Source: Eumeta japonica
Taxonomy: Eukaryota; Arthropoda; Insecta; Lepidoptera; Psychidae
Direction of reading: 5' to 3'
Assembly: GCA_005406025.1 (NCBI GenBank)
Contig: BGZK01001010.1
Coordinates: forward strand, 62,001-126,000
DNA length: 64,000 nucleotides
A program made the translations under genes and the position numbers. The notes below the pieces were generated by a model, which saw nothing but the letters and a program-made list of their open reading frames with translations, searched no databases and was not told the origin of the DNA. Of this stretch, positions 58,335 to 64,000 are shown one piece after another. Within the stretch, counting starts at the first letter, position 1. Each line of letters starts with the position of its first letter.

Positions 58335-59290
58335 ACATAAGTGGTTTATTTTTTCGGTAACAATTAAGAACAAGTATATTAATGAAATACATAAGCGGTA
58401 GAAAATTCATCAGAATTTTCATTTAAAACCTATAATTAGGAGATATAATGAGAGGATCTAGTATCTTTTTATAAGAGCTGTGCCATCTTTAGAGATATAT
58501 TTTGATTTGATCAAATATGAAATTTCAAATATATAATTGTAATGTAAAAAGTCTACTAAATATTTATATTTTATTTAGCGGTGTAAGTTTGGTAAACTAA
58601 ACTACTGTTTCAGAATGAACATAAATAATTTTAGATTTATAAATTAAAAGTATAATGCTCTTAATTATAGAAAACATGAGACTTCCTATTTTTATTTCAT
58701 AAAATGTAATATGTTCATAAAATGTAAACTGGTGTAACAAATTTTTAGTAAAGACCTTAGTTTCCTAGAGAACAAAATATATTTCGCTCATTGAAACTGT
58801 AAATAGCAGAGTTAGTAGCAAATTCCATTTGAACCTAAGATAAATGCACTCACCTTTCTGTTTGCGCAGTTAAGTGCGCAGGAGTCGATCACCCGTCTTG
58901 GTACAAGTTGTTGGGTGTATTAATATAGTTAGCTGAAAGCATTTGCTCAAAAAGCTGACAGTTGATTTCAGATAGATACTTGACTGACGGACTATTTCAA
59001 AACTACGATAGTGTAGTTCATTTTTTATAACTTCATAATTCTCAATGTTCGTCTAGTCATTTTAATTAAACTCTCTATATATTAGGGCGCTGTGGACAGA
59101 CGCTTCGAAAAACTTTGTTATGATCATTTTAGTACCGTTTAAGAATCGGGAGTTCAACAAAATATTTATGCTTACTAGAACGCAAATAGCTTAAGAAATG
59201 ATACAACACCATTTGTAGCCGTTGTTATATTAACTTTGAAATTGTTTTATAAACATTAGTAAGCCAAAATAGTACAATAATAGTTAAAAA
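58335..59290. other. AT-rich DNA, one short shared word
   Basis: TTAAGTGCGCAGGA at 58870-58883 is identical to island 2. Otherwise featureless. Confidence 0.4.
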
Positions 59291-59294
59291 CACA

Positions 59295-59400
59295 CTTTGG
59301 TTCCGGCGGTGTGACGGTGGTGTCTGGCACGGTATCGCCGGAGGACGAATTTCCTATCAACGGCTTAAGGTTGTTAACTTGTTTGTATTCGTTTGCAACT
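59295..59400. promoter_or_regulatory. GC-rich island 25
   Basis: GGTTCCGGCGGTGTGACGGT and GGCACGGTATCGCCGGAGGA in AT-rich surroundings. Candidate regulatory element. Confidence 0.25.
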
Positions 59401-59616
59401 AAAGAACAAGTGTTCGGCACATATTTAAATTAGTGTCTGCTAATGGACTAATTCCCTCTTTTATATTAATAATAATAACGGTAAAGAAAAAAATTGGTTG
59501 CCTGTAAAGTCGGTATACGGGCGAAAGTTTTACGTGACAACGACTTTGAGTGGTAAAATCATTTTAATGTGAATATTCATTCGTATAGTAGGAAGAAGGA
59601 TGAAATAATAGTAACA

Positions 59617-59675
59617 ATTTAAAACATTTATTTATACAAAGAATTATATTTAAAACATTAATTTATACAAAGAAT
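59617..59675 (+). repeat. 28-bp direct duplication
   Basis: ATTTAAAACATTTATTTATA (then CAAAGAAT) at 59617-59644 is repeated at 59648-59675 with one change. It precedes the GAGTGG repeat block and may belong to the same element. Confidence 0.7.
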
Positions 59676-59799
59676 CTCGCACTGAATTTCATATTAACAA
59701 AATTTTATTTTACCTTTACACATACATACGTATTTATATACAAATATACATACAATAACTTGCAATACATTTGCGTACAATGAAACAGCGTTTACTACA

Positions 59800-60010
59800 A
59801 CTTAACTTGTTCCTATCTGAGTGGAAGGGACGCGTGCCTTTCACTTTTTATGTCTGTCTCTCTCGCTCTTAGGCGGGCTAACCATGCCCGAGTGGAAGGG
59901 ACGCGTGCCTCTCACTCGCTCTCATTGTGAGCGCATAACGTGAGCGGAGCGTAACGCAGTTTCTTGAAGTGTCACCCGGCAAACCAATTTATAAGACGTT
60001 GTCACGTCAA
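59800..60010 (-). repeat. Interspersed repeat with duplicated GTGGAAGGGACGCGTGCC unit
   Basis: The 27-mer beginning GAGTGGAAGGGACGCGTGCC occurs at 59819-59845 and 59890-59916 with one mismatch. On the minus strand the block reads GACAACGTCTTATAAATTGG, TTTGCCGGGTGACACTTCAA, CGTTACGCTCCGCTCACGTT, GCGCTCACAATGAGAGCGAG. I recognise it as a common lepidopteran interspersed repeat of uncertain class. The 106-codon minus open frame from 60242 runs into it and is not a known protein. Confidence 0.55.
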
Positions 60011-60109
60011 AACTTTGAAATAAAAATAATATATTTATAAAGAATAATGCTTCTCTTCTGCCCTCGGTCAAAGAGAGGTGACAGTAGCAGACGATGCGTA
60101 AGAACTGTA

Positions 60110-60235
60110 AACGAAAACGCATTAAGAAATCCGGTGGTGCGTGGCGCGGCCGGCGCGCGGCGACAAACGTTAAGAGTGATGTTTGTGCTGAATAGAAAAT
60201 GAACGATGCGCCCGCGCCGCTCGCTTTGGATTTGT
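60110..60235. promoter_or_regulatory. GC-rich island 26
   Basis: GGTGGTGCGTGGCGCGGCCG, GCGCGCGGCGACAAACG and GATGCGCCCGCGCCGCTCG. Candidate regulatory element bordering the repeat at 59800. Confidence 0.3.
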
Positions 60236-60244
60236 GTAACACTG

Positions 60245-61330
60245 CAGTTTACATCTTACCAATACATTTTGTTATAATTTATTTTTTCCTACTATTTTTA
60301 TTGCTCAGTCATCCGTCCGTTGGAATATAGAGTTCATTTCATGAACAGTTGTACTTAAGAGGTACTTAAATGTATTTATATATTATTTCTTGTGCAACGA
60401 AAGTCCTCTTGGTATTTTAGTGGTGCTCGGTATGGTCAAAGAGCGCTATCACTTCTCAGGTAACGTAACCGATTCCAAAGCAATTAGCTTTAAAAGTTTA
60501 TATCTAGTTTAAAAACATGTCAACTCCGACTAGCCACTGCAATTTTTTCTTAAGATTGTTTATCTTGATGATATAATATGTATATAATAGTAAAAGGGGG
60601 TAAATAAACTCATCTCTTATAAATCTTAAAACATGTGTATAGTTTTATTTATATTGATATGTAGAATGTTACATGAAAACTATGTATGTACGTCGTACGT
60701 GTGACTTGCACTATTTTAGACACGTTTGTACACTATGTTGCTGGCGCTGAAGCTCATCGCCGATGACTGTGAGTTAATCGAGTGGTAACAGTGGCAATAA
60801 CGGTTATATACGTTCATAGTTTAACTTGTCTGCTTTAAAAATAAAGCACCTATAAATCGGCAATCGAAAAAAATGGATATGTTAAGTATACGATGCGTTA
60901 ATATTTTGTGCGAGAAGCAATATAATGACTTCGCTTTTTATTAAAACTCCATTTCGCTCCCAGTATGAAAATCGATGCTTAAGGAGAAAACTTGAAATAA
61001 AAATATAACTAAAAAAGCAAGACCTTTAAACGAAAGAAGTGCTGTATGTTTGAGTACATACGATAAGTGCACGCAGCTCAACATGTTCGCTTGCGCACGT
61101 CACACAATGTTTTTGAACTTCTTCGTAACGTTTTATTGCGTTCTGAAACTTTTTCGTTGCATTTATTTACTTGAGTTGTATATTCGTGTCGTAGCGAAAA
61201 AGTAGAATTTGATGTTGGGTTGCTATTGATTCATAGTTACACTAAAATTTTATCAGTAGCCTAATTTTGTTATTTTCAGATTTTTGTGCACAATGACTGA
61301 AAAATAAGAGGAAATACTAAATTGTTCAGA
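60245..61330. other. AT-rich DNA, nothing recognised
   Basis: No feature can be supported. Confidence 0.45.
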
Positions 61331-61339
61331 ATATTCTAT

Positions 61340-61535
61340 AATACACCACCTCGATCGGTGCCTCGCTGCCGCGTCACGGTTGACAGAGTCGTTGAACGAT
61401 CTCGTCAGAATGCCTGTCGAACAACATCGCTCGGTGGCGCCGGGCGCGTCGTCGTACACGCAGCTCAGAGCACGCGCACCTCATGTGGCGGTGACGACGT
61501 TTCCATGACGTAGTCGCGTTTCGGCGCAGTCACAG
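61340..61535. promoter_or_regulatory. GC/CpG-rich island 27
   Basis: CCTCGATCGGTGCCTCGCTG, GGTGGCGCCGGGCGCGTCGT and GTGGCGGTGACGACG. The opposing open frames on the two strands are compositional. Candidate regulatory element. Confidence 0.35.
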
Positions 61536-61864
61536 ACTGTTAAATAGTTATCACGCAGCAGATAACGAATTAGATTGCGTTGCAGTAACAAATTTTTTTT
61601 TTTTTATCATTACTGTTTCAAGTAAGAACTTTGTCCTTACTTAAAACAGACGTTAAAACTTTTAATTATTTTTGTGAAACGAAATGAATGTGTTTTACGT
61701 TATTATACAGATGTTAATAATCAAATAGCTTTAATACTAAAGGTTAAAGCATAAAATCTTGAAACGAGAAATCGAGCTAGCAATCACGAATGTATACCGA
61801 AATTGGCGAGAACAAATATTACAGAAAATCATTAATTAAATTAATAATTATAAATCATAAGTAA

Positions 61865-62055
61865 CAAATTGGATGCGCGTAATCAGCGAGCGATCTATCA
61901 GTCGGGACCTTGGTCGCTTTTGCTCAGACAATGGAGTGAAATCAAGAGGCTTTCCTCCCTCTAGCGCCTACGTCACTGCCCACGTGGCAGCCCGCGGCGT
62001 GACGCGCCGGCCGAGACGCGCGACTCGGCTATGGATGCGGCATAACGTTAATTTT
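61865..62055. promoter_or_regulatory. GC/CpG-rich island 28
   Basis: GCGTAATCAGCGAGCGATCT, GCCTACGTCACTGCCCACGT and GCGGCGTGACGCGCCGGCCG, ending GGCATAACGTTAATTTTGG. CACGTGG and ACGTCA cores are present. Candidate regulatory element. Confidence 0.35.
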
Positions 62056-62059
62056 GGAC

Positions 62060-62955
62060 ATTTAAAATATGGTTAATGAAAAATGTTTCTTATTAGAAAT
62101 ATAACCTGATCGTTTCTTAAGATCGTATGTAACATATTTATTGAATAGACAAAAGAACCCTTAATTAAATACTCTATAGGTATCGTGAGTTGAAGTTCTA
62201 ATCAGTGTATGCTGTTTTTATAAATTACTTAGCTTGAATCATTCAACCACTACAAAAATAATATATACATATTTACCATACTCGCACAATTAGTGTTTTG
62301 GTATTAAAACTCCGATATTAAGAAAGAAAAATAAATTATGCAGATTTTAAACTATCTAAAAGAGTTATTGTCTGCAAAATGGGTACAGTTATTGACTGTC
62401 ATTTTTAATTTTCAATTTTCAAAAGTTACCCACCAGTACTTCTGGAATCAGAGCGCGGAATAAAATGCTTTTTTAAATATAATATAGAGCGAGTGCTTTT
62501 TCTCATAAGACAGTTGCACGTTTTTGGATTACTTTTGTCCATACACTATGGACATACTGGGCAAGTAAAGTAAATGGGTTTCGACTTCTTAAATTGAAGT
62601 TTTTTTATTTGAGGTAAATAAAGGCCTCAATCTTAACAACAAAATCGATTTTTCTTTTATACAATAATATAATTCGTTAGTTGTATATCACTTTCCTGTT
62701 TTGAACTCGGGTTTATAAATGATTAAAATAAATATATATTATAAAAATCTATAAAATAAAATTACGATTACGTGCAATTGATAACTTTGCTTTTGGTGTA
62801 GTAAAAAAATTATTACGTTTTAGGAAAATGAAATTATTTTCATTAAAAAAAATACCTTCTCTATGAAGTTCACGAGAAGACATTTAATACGTTCTGAATA
62901 ATCAGTTCGTTTGATTAATTTACTTTTGTCTTAGCAAGGTCTGGTGATGCTCTTC
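62060..62955. other. AT-rich DNA, nothing recognised
   Basis: No feature can be supported. Confidence 0.45.
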
Positions 62956-62957
62956 TA

Positions 62958-63095
62958 ATATCGCTCGTTACAATGAGCCGTGGGCCGCTGGAGGGCGCGC
63001 TGACGAAACCGCGGGCGGCGGGATGACTCACGACCTCACCGCGCCACCTGACGGGCTCGAGGGCGTACACATGTTACGTGCACTTACGGTTTTTT
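62958..63095. promoter_or_regulatory. GC-rich island 29
   Basis: CGTTACAATGAGCCGTGGGC, GAGGGCGCGCTGACGAAACC and GCGGGCGGCGGGATGACTCA, containing an AP-1-like ATGACTCA. Candidate regulatory element. Confidence 0.35.
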
Positions 63096-63099
63096 GGAG

Positions 63100-64000
63100 T
63101 GACAGCGACTTTCATGTTCTTTCATTTAAGCCACCTTTGGTACGTCTATGGCTCTAATAAGTGCCAGATTTTATAAATAAGTAGCTTTACTTATAATACA
63201 CCACTTACATAATAATAAAATACTCATTAAGGAAAGATCTTCAAAAGTTAAGACGAAAATCCTATTGAATTGAGACGATCAGTAGTCGTTTCTAATGGTG
63301 TGGTGGTGTAAAAATACTGGAATAATTATAACATTATCAAATTTCTGAGAACAATCTCTTTTGATCTTATTTATGAATTCAGCTTTATCCACAATTTAAC
63401 TTGCGATCCCTATCACGGATTTTTTGTGTCCAAAGTGAAACTTCGTGAATGAATTGGTGCGTCTCGTCATTTCGTGTTTTATGTTATGTCTCATATGCGA
63501 TGTACATATTATGCTCATGTCATCCATCATCAGAGTCAAACTGGTCCAAGATAGATTGGAAGCTGTCAACGCCCAATGTCACCAACGCGATATCCCGGCT
63601 GCCGGACCAACGTGCGCTCCGAGGCACAGGGCGAGGTTTTCATTTCACTTGAATTGCAATCTCCTCAGTCAATTCGCCCTTAACCAGGGTTTGAACCGTG
63701 TACTTAGCCTTTGATTTTCAGGGAACACGCTGAGCTCCCGGCCACCACTCACCCAATAACATAGTTGCTACACTACACTAATAAGGCACATATTATCTTC
63801 CCGCTATCTTCCTTTGTGTATAGTGTAATACGCACAGAAACCTTCGATTTGCATGTACTATGCTATCTATTTTAACACTATATAGACAAACCAGTTTTCA
63901 TTATTATTTTATATAAAAACCTATGCAAATGCATCTTTATAAAATATAACTAGAAAAAATATTTAAAATAATGAACCATATATTTTTAATTTTTAGCGGT
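63100..64000. other. No gene recognised; one unassigned frame
   Basis: An 89-codon plus frame at 63445-63714 lies in a GC-richer stretch and is followed by a TTTTCAG acceptor-like site at about 63714-63720. Its first half is hydrophobic (VISCFMLCLICDVHIMLM). I could not assign it. It may be part of an unidentified gene or repeat reaching toward the window end. Confidence 0.25.

Noticed and set aside
63445..63714. Possible chemoreceptor-like membrane fragment
   Set aside because: Only one weak hydrophobic stretch and no diagnostic motif; listed as unassigned.

Overview
The window looks like nuclear genomic DNA from a moth or butterfly. It is AT-rich and holds no long open frame. It carries degraded copies of interspersed repeats of a kind I know from lepidopteran genomes: families that begin with a GGTTCCG-type motif and end near CTTGGCCGRTTTT, short repeats built on AAACGAG...CCATGGACAC...GTTGCCGGCC, and Helitrons ending in GGGCAAAAGCTAG. 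There is no sign of bacterial, organellar or viral DNA. I could not identify any complete host gene, so the window behaves as a gene desert, a very large intron, or both.

Two kinds of content dominate. The first is transposon debris. It comprises a hAT-type transposase pseudogene (2.2-3.2 kb, minus), a 5'-truncated Helitron with an intact 3' terminus (14.8-15.4 kb, minus), a mariner with both terminal repeats and a TA duplication but a broken transposase (17.65-18.85 kb, plus), a LINE reverse-transcriptase C-terminal remnant (27.0-27.3 kb, minus), a pogo/Tigger-like element with TA-flanked termini (31.0-31.9 kb), an unclassified inverted-repeat element (47.1-48.1 kb), a Helitron-like 3' end (53.7 kb), four copies of a short SINE-like repeat, and several copies of two GGTTCCG-type families.

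The second is a series of about 25 short GC- and CpG-rich islands (roughly 80-400 bp) set in AT-rich DNA along the window, densest at 37.5-41.3 kb. Several contain homeodomain-type, forkhead, octamer, CRE or AP-1-like words. I read them as candidate cis-regulatory or otherwise constrained elements, such as surround developmental regulators. That is inference from composition and spacing and needs comparison with other species. The neighbouring gene cannot be named from this sequence.

Four short stretches have exon-like features (splice-like borders, or an open frame with coding-like codons): 10617-10812, 43623-43656, 56554-56635 and 57611-57772. All are low confidence. The oddest structure is a pair of perfect hairpins at 25961-26038, two bases apart, with 18-bp and 16-bp stems and the same AACC loop. 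Smaller perfect or near-perfect hairpins lie at 4350, 10389, 19790 and 33539. No tRNA, rRNA, CRISPR array or known microRNA was recognised.
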